From: Sphaerospermopsis sp. SIO1G1
GTDB lineage: Bacteria; Cyanobacteriota; Cyanobacteriia; Cyanobacteriales; Nostocaceae
Length of the DNA: 64,000 bases
Direction of reading: 5' to 3'
NCBI GenBank assembly: GCA_010672785.1
Contig: JAAHFX010000003.1
Location: forward strand, 1 to 64,000
In this document: positions 57,335 to 64,000 of the stretch, piece after piece
Position numbering within the stretch: position 1 is the first letter of the stretch
Layout of the letters: the number at the start of each line of letters is the position of its first letter
The notes under the pieces: model-generated
What the model saw: the letters and a program-made list of their open reading frames with translations, nothing else
The model's database searches: none
What the model was told of the DNA's origin: nothing
Position numbers and translations under genes: made by a program

Positions 57335-58369
57335 ATGAATACTATTTTTCATCGGCAACTTCCTATTCCTGGACATTTTCAACCCTCAAAAGTTGGAGAA
57401 GTTTGGCGAGTACCTTATCAAGAATGTGCCACCGAAGCAAAAGTATGGGCAAAACAACATCATATCCCAATTGCAGCAGAGGATCAAACTCGTATTTGTC
57501 TATTATTAATAGATGTCCAAAATACATTTTGTATTCCCGATTTTGAGTTGTATGTAGGAGGAAAAACAGGAACTGCTGCGATTGATGATAATCAAAGGTT
57601 GTGTGAATTTATTTATCGTCATTTGGGGATAATTACCAAAATTATTCCTACTTTAGATACTCACACAGCAATGCAAATTTTCCATCCTATTTTTTGGATT
57701 AATCAGAATGGAGAACATCCCATTCCCGCCGCTACAAATATTACACCAGCAGATATTGAAGCAGGTATTTGGCAAGTAAATCCAGCAGTTGTAAATAGTG
57801 TTAGTTATAGTCAGTATGAGTTATTACAAAAACAGGTTTTTTATTATGTAAAAAAACTTAGTTTAGATGGTAAATATCCTCTCACTGTCTGGCCTTATCA
57901 TTCAATGTTAGGAGGAATTGGTCATGCGCTAGTTTCTTCTGTAGAAGAAGCAGTATTTTTTCATAGTATTGTCCGTCAAACACCAACCCAATTTGAATTA
58001 AAAGGTGAAAATCCCTTAACGGAAAATTATTCTGCTTTACGTCCAGAAGTATTGACAGGATTTGATGAAGAGCCTATTGCAGAAAAAAATACAAGTTTAA
58101 TTAAACAACTTTTAGAATACGATACTATAATTATTGCTGGTCAAGCTAAGAGTCATTGTGTAGCTTGGACAGTTGATGATTTATTAACAGAAGTTCAGCA
58201 AATAGATAGCACCCTAACCAAGAAAATTTATTTGTTAGAAGATTGTACTTCTCCAGTAGTTGTTCCAGGAATAGTTGACTATACGGAACAAGCTGATGCA
58301 GCGTTTCAAAGATTTGCAAATGCCGGCATGAACATAATCAAATCAACTGACTTAGTTGTTCATAATTAA
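57335..58369 (+). CDS. Isochorismatase-family cysteine hydrolase, long form
   Basis: 344 residues from ATG 57335 (MNTIFHRQLPIPGHF); the longer frame from 57161 reads through a TTCCCTATTCCC repeat and is rejected. The catalytic triad fits: Asp in CLLLIDVQNTFCIPDFELYV near residue 55, Lys in the KIIPTLDTH region or nearby, and Cys in IAGQAKSHCVAWTVDDLL near 275. It is about 150 residues longer than a nicotinamidase, through insertions such as YHSMLGGIGHALVSSVEEAV. The substrate is unknown; nicotinamidase activity is possible but not shown. Confidence 0.85.
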   Translation: MNTIFHRQLPIPGHFQPSKVGEVWRVPYQECATEAKVWAKQHHIPIAAEDQTRICLLLIDVQNTFCIPDFELYVGGKTGTAAIDDNQRLCEFIYRHLGIITKIIPTLDTHTAMQIFHPIFWINQNGEHPIPAATNITPADIEAGIWQVNPAVVNSVSYSQYELLQKQVFYYVKKLSLDGKYPLTVWPYHSMLGGIGHALVSSVEEAVFFHSIVRQTPTQFELKGENPLTENYSALRPEVLTGFDEEPIAEKNTSLIKQLLEYDTIIIAGQAKSHCVAWTVDDLLTEVQQIDSTLTKKIYLLEDCTSPVVVPGIVDYTEQADAAFQRFANAGMNIIKSTDLVVHN

Positions 58370-58416
58370 TCATCAATAAAAATCTTCTCCCCATCTCCCC
58401 ATCTCCCCACATACCA

Positions 58417-59064
58417 TTACCTTAAATACCCAGTTGGATCTTTCGCTATCCATCCCAGAGGTTCATCTGCACGAATTTCAAAATGTAGATGTGTCTCCCT
58501 CGAACTGGGTTGGCCTGTCGCTCCTACTGTTCCTAAAACGTCATCTTTATTTATTGCTTGTCCTAAATTTACTTGTATTGTTTCTAATTGAGCATAGCGT
58601 GTTTGTAGTCCCCCAGCATGATTAATAATCACGACATTGCCATAACTTTCTTGATCTTGAGCAAAGACGACAATACCAGGAGCGATCGCTTTTACTGATG
58701 TACCTACTTCTGCAACTAAGTCAGTTCCACTATGAAAGAAAACTTTACCTGTAATTGGATGAATTTGCCATCCATAAGGTAAAGCTACAGTTGTAAAATC
58801 AGTTAAGGGATATCCAGTAATTGTTGTTGCTGATGTAGCAGTTTCTTGGGGAGAAGCTGACACTATCTGATTTACTTTGATTTGATTTCTTGTATCAATG
58901 GGTAAAGCAACTGAAAATATCTGCTGACAAGTATTAATTTTTATGGCGATTTTTACAGGACAAGTTGGTTCAGCAGTAACATACTGTGGTTTGAAAACTG
59001 TGGATATTAGTCCGATTATGCTAAATAAGCCACAGAAAAACATTGAACGATATAAAAGATTCAT
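58417..59064 (-). CDS. M23 family metallopeptidase (LytM-like)
   Basis: 215 residues. A signal peptide/anchor at the N-terminus (MFFCGLFSIIGLISTVFKPQ) sends it to the periplasm. The LytM domain covers the last 115 residues: YGWQIHPITGKVFFHSGTDL (zinc His and Asp), VVIINHAGGLQTRYAQLETI and THLHFEIRADE (His-x-His). It would cut peptide cross-links in peptidoglycan or help activate an amidase. Only one LysM-like linker-free form; no coiled coil. Confidence 0.92.
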   Translation of the reverse strand: MNLLYRSMFFCGLFSIIGLISTVFKPQYVTAEPTCPVKIAIKINTCQQIFSVALPIDTRNQIKVNQIVSASPQETATSATTITGYPLTDFTTVALPYGWQIHPITGKVFFHSGTDLVAEVGTSVKAIAPGIVVFAQDQESYGNVVIINHAGGLQTRYAQLETIQVNLGQAINKDDVLGTVGATGQPSSRETHLHFEIRADEPLGWIAKDPTGYLR

Positions 59065-59150
59065 GTCAACTTGTTTAACGATGGCTAATTTTAAATTTTA
59101 GTTGCATAATTTTCAAGATGGAATCTTCGTTCTATCTTTTTTACCTCACC

Positions 59151-59526
59151 TTTTTAGGAATAGAAGATTTGAATGTATCAGGGATGTTAGCAAATGGGAA
59201 ATTATCAAAAGCTATATCAGATATGGGCTTTTATGAGATAAAACACAACTGTATGGAAGTAAGTTAGTAATTGTGGATAGATTTTATCCCAGTAGTAAGA
59301 CTTGCTCTAAATGTGGAGAGAAGAAAACATCACTGCCATTGTCTCAAAAAATGATCCACTGTGATTATTGTGGTTTTGAGATTGACAGAGATGTAAACGC
59401 TGCGATTAATTTAAGAAAAGAAGCGGTAAGATTGACTGTATTAGCCTGTGGACTAGAGAGTGCCGACACTACTAGGGTGAAACAGGAAGAAAAAGCCAAC
59501 TTTTGTTAGCATTAGTTAGCTTTTTT
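59151..59526 (+). pseudogene. IS605/TnpB remnant (C-terminal fragment, frame-broken)
   Basis: From about 59157 one frame reads IEDLNVSGMLANGKLSKAIS, then SDMGFYEIKHNCMEVS before a TAG stop. In another frame, from GTG 59273, it reads VDRFYPSSKTCSKCGEKKTS, then CDYCGFEIDRDVNAAINLRK. Together these match the last part of TnpB: the Glu of IEDL, the zinc-ribbon CxxC...CxxC and the final Asp of DRDVNAAINL. The N-terminal two thirds are missing. The 3' end has a hairpin (AAAAGC/GCTTTT plus AAC/GTT, 59491-59526), like an IS605 right end. Confidence 0.85.
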
Positions 59527-59573
59527 GTATCGGTTTTCGTAATTCGTAATAGTTAATTAAATCAGGATTCCCA

Positions 59574-59615
59574 CTCACCAATCACCAATCACCAATCACC
59601 AATCACCAATCACCT
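59574..59615. repeat. AATCACC tandem heptamers
   Basis: Six units of CACCAAT/AATCACC ending just before the DUF760 stop; the reverse complement of the GGTGATT family at 3322 and 21641. Confidence 0.8.
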
Positions 59616-59617
59616 AA

Positions 59618-59968
59618 TTATTCCTTCGATAAATCTTCTAACTGCATTCGTTGTTCCATCTGCCGCAGAAAGTATCCCGTCATCATTGCTGATGCTAACA
59701 GTCCAGCTAAATTATCTCTATCTGTAGTCACTTGAACATGAAAATGCTCTGCTGGCAACATTCCCACCAGTCCTTGGACATTCTGGGAGATGATTTGTTT
59801 AATTTCCGGGCTGACAGACTGGGCTACACGGGTAAGAACTTCGGGGGATTGATGCTGTAAGTATTTCAATAACTGATTTGGGTTTTCCCCCAAGTGATCG
59901 TTCAAAACTTGGTTAGTATGTTCCTCAGAGTTGTCATTCAAAAAGTTAGGATCAAACACCATTGGCAA
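59618..59968 (-). CDS. DUF760 domain protein
   Basis: 116 residues. The family core NPNQLLKYLQHQSPEVLTRV, then AQSVSPEIKQIISQNVQGLV and GMLPAEHFHVQVTTDRDNLA, followed by GLLASAMMTGYFLRQMEQRM, is the DUF760 domain of cyanobacteria and chloroplasts. Function unknown in bacteria; plant relatives have been linked to protein turnover in stress. It is the last gene of the likely ispD-scpB-DUF760 cluster. A start at the second Met (MVFDPNF) is also possible. Confidence 0.85.
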   Translation of the reverse strand: MPMVFDPNFLNDNSEEHTNQVLNDHLGENPNQLLKYLQHQSPEVLTRVAQSVSPEIKQIISQNVQGLVGMLPAEHFHVQVTTDRDNLAGLLASAMMTGYFLRQMEQRMQLEDLSKE

Positions 59969-60035
59969 TTATTTTTAGCTTAGTTGCTAATTCTACTTTA
60001 AACCATAGTATAAGCCTAGCGCATTTATTCAAATA

Positions 60036-60608
60036 TCAATTATCAGTTTCTTCATTGTTAACTGTTAATTTTTTATCTGGTGTTTGCTCCAATTCTAATT
60101 CTAGCTGTTGTTGTACGCTGTTTTTGGAGGTAATTTCTGGAAGTTGATCAATTTGAAAATATTGATGGAATTTAGGTGTAATTTGTAATGAATATGACCT
60201 GGATTCTCCGTCTCGGCGTTTACGCACAAATCCTAATTCTACTAATTCCGGAACGTGCTGATATACGCCTGAACCACGTAGAGCAATTAAATCACTTTGT
60301 AAAATGGGGCTGTTTAGGGCGATCGCAGCCAATGTCCGTAAAGCTCCTACACCCAATTCTACAGGTATTAAAGCCTGAACTAAATCATAAAAATCTGGAC
60401 GCAGTTGTAAGCTATAACCATTAGCAGTTTCCACAACTTCTAAAGCACTATCTCGTCTTGCATAATTATCTATAAGTTCAATTATCCCTTCTTCAGCCGT
60501 ATGGCGATCGCACCCAGCATAATCAGATATTTCACTCAAAGATAAAGGTTTACCCTTCAAGTACAAAATTGCTTCTATTGTGATGGCTATAGATGTATGT
60601 TTGGACAT
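60036..60608 (-). CDS. scpB: Segregation and condensation protein B
   Basis: 190 residues with two winged-helix domains, as in ScpB: TSIAITIEAILYLKGKPLSL, then SEISDYAGCDRHTAEEGIIE at the N-terminus, and ALRTLAAIALNSPILQSDLI, then LRGSGVYQHVPELVELGFVR in the second. ScpB binds ScpA and SMC in chromosome condensation. ScpA is not here. The acidic Gln/Glu-rich tail (SVQQQLELELEQTPDKK) is variable. It is between ispD and DUF760. Confidence 0.88.
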   Translation of the reverse strand: MSKHTSIAITIEAILYLKGKPLSLSEISDYAGCDRHTAEEGIIELIDNYARRDSALEVVETANGYSLQLRPDFYDLVQALIPVELGVGALRTLAAIALNSPILQSDLIALRGSGVYQHVPELVELGFVRKRRDGESRSYSLQITPKFHQYFQIDQLPEITSKNSVQQQLELELEQTPDKKLTVNNEETDN

Positions 60609-60617
60609 TTTCAGCAG

Positions 60618-60712
60618 TCAGAGGATGAGGGGGTGATGGGGTGATGGGGTGATGGGTAATTGGGGTGATGGGTAATTGGGGTGATGGGTAATTGGGGTGA
60701 TGGGGTGAAAGA
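60618..60712. repeat. GGTGATGGG tandem repeats
   Basis: Units of GGGGTGATGGGTAATTG and GGTGATGG between scpB and ispD. Low-complexity, probably replication slippage; no gene. Confidence 0.75.
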
Positions 60713-60756
60713 TTTTTATCAATGTCCAATACTCCAATAGTCCAGTACCCCATGCT

Positions 60757-61449
60757 TTATTTTCTATTACTAATGATAAATTCTGCGATCGCTAAATCTT
60801 GGGGAGTAGTTACTTTTAAATTTGTTTCTTCTCCTGGCACTATACGCACTTCTATGCCACATTTTTCAAATAAAGCCGCATCATCTGTTACTTCCCAGCC
60901 TTGCCGAACACCTTCAGCATGACACTGTTTTAATAGGTTAACATCAAATCCTTGGGGTGTTTGAGCCGCCCAGAGATGTTCCCGATTAGGTGTACTTTGA
61001 ATTACACTATTTGCATCTACGACCTTAATTGTGTCCTTGACAGGTATAGCAGCAATTAAACCAGGACAGTGAAGAATCGCCTCTGAACAGGCATTAAGTA
61101 AATTTGGAGTAACTAAACAACGCGCTCCATCATGAATTAATACTTGTTCAGCACTTTGAGGTAATGCCTGCAATCCATTGTAGACAGACTCTTGACGAGT
61201 ATTACCACCAGGAATAAACTCCACAGGTTTAGTGAGATTTAACTCAACCAAAATTGCTCGAAAGTCATCCCAATCATGGGGTTGGGAAATAATTCCTATC
61301 CAAGTAATGGAATTAGCAGCTTCAGCGGCCAACAAAGTCCAAGCAATGAGAGTTTTGGAGTGTAACTCTAATAAAAGTTTATTGCGATCAGCACCCATTC
61401 TTTTGCCGCTACCGGCAGCAGGAATCAATAAATACACCGTTTTCCTCAA
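60757..61449 (-). CDS. ispD: 2-C-methyl-D-erythritol 4-phosphate cytidylyltransferase
   Basis: The third enzyme of the MEP isoprenoid pathway, joining CTP to methylerythritol phosphate. 230 residues. The nucleotide-binding LIPAAGSGKRMGADRNKLLL (residues 8-27), VLIHDGARCLVTPNLLNACS and ATPVKDTIKVV-type segment (IPVKDTIKVVDANSVIQST) are typical, as are REHLWAAQTPQGFDVNLLKQ and EVTDDAALFEKCG. It may be expressed with scpB and DUF760 downstream on the same strand. Confidence 0.95.
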   Translation of the reverse strand: MRKTVYLLIPAAGSGKRMGADRNKLLLELHSKTLIAWTLLAAEAANSITWIGIISQPHDWDDFRAILVELNLTKPVEFIPGGNTRQESVYNGLQALPQSAEQVLIHDGARCLVTPNLLNACSEAILHCPGLIAAIPVKDTIKVVDANSVIQSTPNREHLWAAQTPQGFDVNLLKQCHAEGVRQGWEVTDDAALFEKCGIEVRIVPGEETNLKVTTPQDLAIAEFIISNRK

Positions 61450-61489
61450 TTTAAAAAAAGTAGATCATGGATGGGGTGATGGAGAGATA

Positions 61490-61560
61490 ATTAATCAATC
61501 ACCAATTACCAATGACTAATTCCCAATTCCCAATCACCAATTACCAATTACCATCCCCCA
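61490..61560. repeat. CCAATTACCAATCACC heptamer tract
   Basis: Heptamer-derived units AATCACC, AATTACC and AATTCCC before the glycosyltransferase gene. Same family as at 59574. Confidence 0.7.
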
Positions 61561-61605
61561 TTTCCCCTAAAATAAGAGCGATCAGCTTCAATAAATATAT
61601 TATTT

Positions 61606-62565
61606 ATGCGAGTAGTAGCCCTTGTTCCTGGTTCAATTGGCGACCAAATTCTCTTTTTTCCCACCTTAGATAGTCTCAAGCATCATTATCCTGATGCACA
61701 GATAGATGTCGTGGTCGAACCCCAATCAAAGGCTGCCTATCAAGTGAGCAAGTCAGTTCACGAGGTATTTGCCTTTGATTACAAGGATCGTAACAGCTTA
61801 GCAGATTGGGGTAACTTAGTAGGAACAATCCGAGATCGTGAATATGATGTGGCCATTAGTGCTGGAGAAAGTTGGTTTGTTGGTTTATTTCTCTGGCTAA
61901 CTGGAATTCCTACCCGAATTGGTTTTCAAGGTCAGGGTGCAGGTTTTTTAACTAATGTCGTATCTGTAAATACATCTCAGTATGTAGCAGCTATGTACCA
62001 TGATCTACTCGAACCTCTGGGAATTCAAACTCCTTGTCCAGAGTTAGCAGTCAATATTCTCAAACCTGATGTTCAATGGGCCCAAGAGCAACAACAGCGT
62101 TTAGATGTTAGTGATTCAGGTTATATCCTAGTTTATGGCAGTTCTGGTCAGTTATCTCAAATTAATGGCACAGAGGCTTGTTATCCTGTTGCTAGTTGGC
62201 AACAAATTATTCAAAATTGTCAGCAAAAGCAACCTGATTTACCTGTAGTAGTGATTCAAGAAGTTGGAGATGGATCTTTTGTTTCATCTTTGTTGACATC
62301 CTGTCCTGGTGTGAAAGTTATTGCTACTGATGATGTTGGTAAGTTAACGGCTTTCATTGGTGGTGCAAGTTTGATGTTAACTATCAACAGCGCACCTTTA
62401 CAATTAGCTGTGGCTGTACAAACATACACAATTGCGATCTTAGGTTCTGTAGATCCTGGGAGGTTTTTACCAAATAGTGAGAAGTTTTTACCAATCAAAT
62501 CTATTAGTGGCAAAGTAGCGGATATTGCACCCATCACTGTTCTGGAAAAAATCTGGGGAGGTTGA
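61606..62565 (+). CDS. Glycosyltransferase family 9 protein
   Basis: 319 residues resembling GT9 heptosyltransferases: RVVALVPGSIGDQILFFPTL at the N-terminus, YPDAQIDVVVEPQSKAAYQV, and the C-terminal KVIATDDVGKLTAFIGGASL, then LTINSAPLQLAVAVQTYTIA and LGSVDPGRFLPNSEKFLPI. GT-B fold; the usual donors are ADP-heptose or similar. It likely adds a sugar to lipopolysaccharide or exopolysaccharide. In this family the usual catalytic D-x-H/GP-T region is changed (NSAPLQLA in place of D-GP-H), so activity is not certain. Confidence 0.82.
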   Translation: MRVVALVPGSIGDQILFFPTLDSLKHHYPDAQIDVVVEPQSKAAYQVSKSVHEVFAFDYKDRNSLADWGNLVGTIRDREYDVAISAGESWFVGLFLWLTGIPTRIGFQGQGAGFLTNVVSVNTSQYVAAMYHDLLEPLGIQTPCPELAVNILKPDVQWAQEQQQRLDVSDSGYILVYGSSGQLSQINGTEACYPVASWQQIIQNCQQKQPDLPVVVIQEVGDGSFVSSLLTSCPGVKVIATDDVGKLTAFIGGASLMLTINSAPLQLAVAVQTYTIAILGSVDPGRFLPNSEKFLPIKSISGKVADIAPITVLEKIWGG

Positions 62566-62574
62566 GGAATAATT

Positions 62575-62650
62575 TCTAATTCGTAATTCGTAATTCGTAA
62601 TTCGTAATTCGTAATTCGTAATTCGTAATTCGTAATTCGTAATTCGTAGT
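62575..62650. repeat. TAATTCG tandem heptamers, about ten units
   Basis: The longest pure heptamer run in the window: TAATTCG repeated without interruption. A lone pair of units recurs near 62792-62810. Confidence 0.95.
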
Positions 62651-62673
62651 TTATCAGCAGTTGGCTATCAATC

Positions 62674-62763
62674 AGGACTTACGCAAAATCTACTTCAAAT
62701 ACTGTCATTGCGGCGAAAGCTGCAATCTCAAACGCCGATGTTTCATTAAAATGCGTAAGTCTT
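62674..62763. repeat. R5 MITE-like element (AGGACTTACGC ends)
   Basis: 90 bp with the ends AGGACTTACGC and GCGTAAGTCTT. The interior, with ACTGTCATTGCGGCGAAAGC, is about 90% like the copy at 56679. Confidence 0.8.
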
Positions 62764-62821
62764 ATGGATTTAGGATTATTCACTCACTTGGTTACGAATT
62801 ACGAATTAGGGTGAACTCAGG

Positions 62822-62910
62822 TTACACAGAATTTACGGAAGAATGAACCACGAAGGACACAAAGAAAACGAAGGTAAGAGGTTTACAAGAGCTATTTTGC
62901 GTAAGTCCTA
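62822..62910. repeat. R5-like right-end repeat with GAACCACGAAGG interior
   Basis: Contains TTTACGGAAGAATGAACCAC and ends TTTTGCGTAAGTCCTA, as in the 18945 copy. The left end is eroded (GTTACACAGAA). Confidence 0.65.
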
Positions 62911-62925
62911 TTCAATTTTCAATAA

Positions 62926-63018
62926 ATGCAAGATTTTAGAGGTTGAGTGCTTGAAAACCTTGCATTTTTTTGATTTCGAGAGATTGAAAAGTAGTTTTTC
63001 AGTTCTCTCCCTGCACCC
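62926..63018 (+). repeat. Two-hairpin dispersed repeat, family R2 (copy D)
   Basis: Left hairpin arms ATGCAAG and CTTGCAT, compared with GTGCAAG/CTTGCAC in copy A: a G-C to A-T pair change that keeps pairing. Then TTTTTTTGATTTCGAGAGAT and the TTTTTCAGTTCTCTCCCTGC right side. Confidence 0.7.
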
Positions 63019-63076
63019 TGCGCCCTGCACCCTACCTCTTAGCCTGCAATACTTTCCACAAATTTCATATACCTAA

Positions 63077-63565
63077 TTACCCGTTACCTTGTTCAATCAT
63101 TTCAAAAAACCCATCTTCTAATTCATACCCTAAAATTTGTGCGAAGGATTTCAGTTTAGATTGAGAAGGTATATTTTGTTGTTTTAACCAATCACCTAAA
63201 ATGAAAATCTTGTTCATCAAAAATATTTCTAATGCTTCTGGGTTATAAAGAATACCTTCTTTTGAACTAAATTGATGGGGTACTAACATAGCTGTGTATC
63301 TGGCTAATTCTCCAGATTTCCAATCTAGTAAAAATGGTAACCACGGATACTTGGCATCTAAGCGCACAAACCACAATCTCACTTCCGGAATTTCTGAAAG
63401 TTCCCTGGGATCATTTGCTTCTCTTGTAAAGTCAATGTCAAAGTGTAGTTGTTGTTCCTGGGTGGTGACAGATTTTTCTTGCAGCAGTGGTTCAATTACT
63501 TCTATAGCTGGTGCTAAATTTAGGCTATGAATAAGATTGCTGTTAAGGCTAATTATGATTGTCAT
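63077..63565 (-). CDS. CRR6-like NdhI maturation factor
   Basis: 162 residues. PRELSEIPEVRLWFVRLDAK, then YPWLPFLLDWKSGELARYTA and VPHQFSSKEGILYNPEALEI, match my recollection of the CRR6 family. In plants and cyanobacteria CRR6 is needed for assembly of the NDH-1 complex through subunit NdhI. No ndh gene is in the window. No transit or signal peptide; stromal or cytosolic role expected. The assignment is from memory and should be verified. Confidence 0.75.
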   Translation of the reverse strand: MTIIISLNSNLIHSLNLAPAIEVIEPLLQEKSVTTQEQQLHFDIDFTREANDPRELSEIPEVRLWFVRLDAKYPWLPFLLDWKSGELARYTAMLVPHQFSSKEGILYNPEALEIFLMNKIFILGDWLKQQNIPSQSKLKSFAQILGYELEDGFFEMIEQGNG

Positions 63566-63866
63566 TGACTTTTTGGCGGCTTTCTCAATTGCTCAACAGT
63601 AGAATTGACAATCCACAGTAGCAGTTTTTAGCTCTGTATGCTACCACTTAACCCTGGACATTTAGACTATTTTTAAGTTAAAGTTGTAATGAGTTTGTTT
63701 TAGAGTCAAAATTTAACACATTTATTTATGAATATATTGACTGACAATAACGATCTTGTTTGTTGAGATAACATTAACAACACAGGTATCAGCAGGAAAA
63801 TTGTATATAAAATTCTTGCATATAAAAATTTAGTAATCCTTAATTCCCAATAGTTATATTTGAAAT

Positions 63867-64000
63867 ATGCAAAAGCCAGCTATTTCTAAAAAAGCAATTC
63901 GTTCCTTAGAAGATGCTCTAGAGCGATGCCAAAATCTTGGTATGCGAGTCAGCCGTCAGCGCCGATTTATACTAGAATTACTTTGGCAAGCAAATGAACA
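63867..64000 (+). CDS. Fur-family transcriptional regulator (5' part, cut by window end)
   Basis: 44 codons are visible before the window ends. SLEDALERCQNLGMRVSRQR, then RFILELLWQANE, is the start of a Fur/Zur/PerR winged-helix domain. Cyanobacteria usually have three such paralogues, for iron, zinc and peroxide; the metal-site residues that would tell them apart lie beyond 64000. The ATG is preceded by an AT-rich 300-bp gap with no repeats. Confidence 0.85.
   Translation, partial: MQKPAISKKAIRSLEDALERCQNLGMRVSRQRRFILELLWQANE

Noticed and set aside
59273..59509. Stand-alone 78-residue zinc-ribbon protein
   Set aside because: The preceding sequence continues the TnpB alignment in another frame, so this is a broken transposon gene.

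Overview
The window looks like chromosomal DNA of a filamentous, Nostocales-type cyanobacterium. It is AT-rich, carries scattered HIP1 octamers (GCGATCGC), and is full of short tandem heptamers and MITE-like palindromes between genes. Many genes are cyanobacterial signatures: DUF3134, DUF760, a TIGR04376-like protein, a CRR6-like NdhI maturation factor, XisH/XisI, ComFB, and Ser/Thr kinases fused to GUN4 or FGE-sulfatase domains. No rRNA or tRNA gene was seen.

Layout. 0-6.4 kb: small conserved genes, a creatininase-family amidohydrolase, leuCD and a cysteine desulfurase. 6.4-15.3 kb: a CRISPR-Cas island. The 14-repeat array is read on the minus strand, from a sigma70-like promoter in the leader next to cas2. 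Upstream, in the same direction, lie cas2, cas1, cas4, a broken four-helix-bundle gene, cas6, an HsdR-N-like nuclease gene, a truncated HD-Cas3 and an unrecognised 203-residue protein. Two regulator genes follow, a small winged-helix-like protein and a divergent WYL-domain protein. The cas4-cas1-cas2-cas6-WYL layout resembles cyanobacterial type I-D loci, but cas10d, csc1 and csc2 are absent. Cas3 stops after helicase motif Ia and has a damaged Walker A motif, so adaptation and crRNA processing look intact while interference looks lost, replaced or supplied in trans.

15.4-31 kb: aspartate aminotransferase, ADP-ribosylglycohydrolase, Uma2 nuclease, methionine aminopeptidase, amidase, a secreted collagen-like protein, an ABC permease, a VanY-type carboxypeptidase, a type II restriction-modification pair and mnmG. 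31-46 kb: a membrane protein with a pilus/secretion-like C-terminal domain, ComFB, an aminotransferase, a lone potC-like permease, a kinase-FGE protein, XisHI, ahcY, an MscS channel and a B12-binding radical SAM enzyme. 46.4-49.2 kb: a toxin-antitoxin and orphan-antitoxin island partly bracketed by 64-bp direct repeats. 49.4-64 kb: CtpB-like protease, two Ser/Thr kinases (FHA and GUN4), ispG, an isochorismatase-like hydrolase, an M23 peptidase, a TnpB remnant, the ispD-scpB-DUF760 group, a family 9 glycosyltransferase, CRR6 and the start of a Fur-family regulator.

Intergenic space is dominated by at least six dispersed repeat families. One (copies near 2.5, 34.5, 51.2 and 63.0 kb) folds into two hairpins with a compensatory base change. 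Another (near 2.2, 21.7 and 44.3 kb) has a copy split by a second element. All assignments come from reading motifs by eye; no database search was run.
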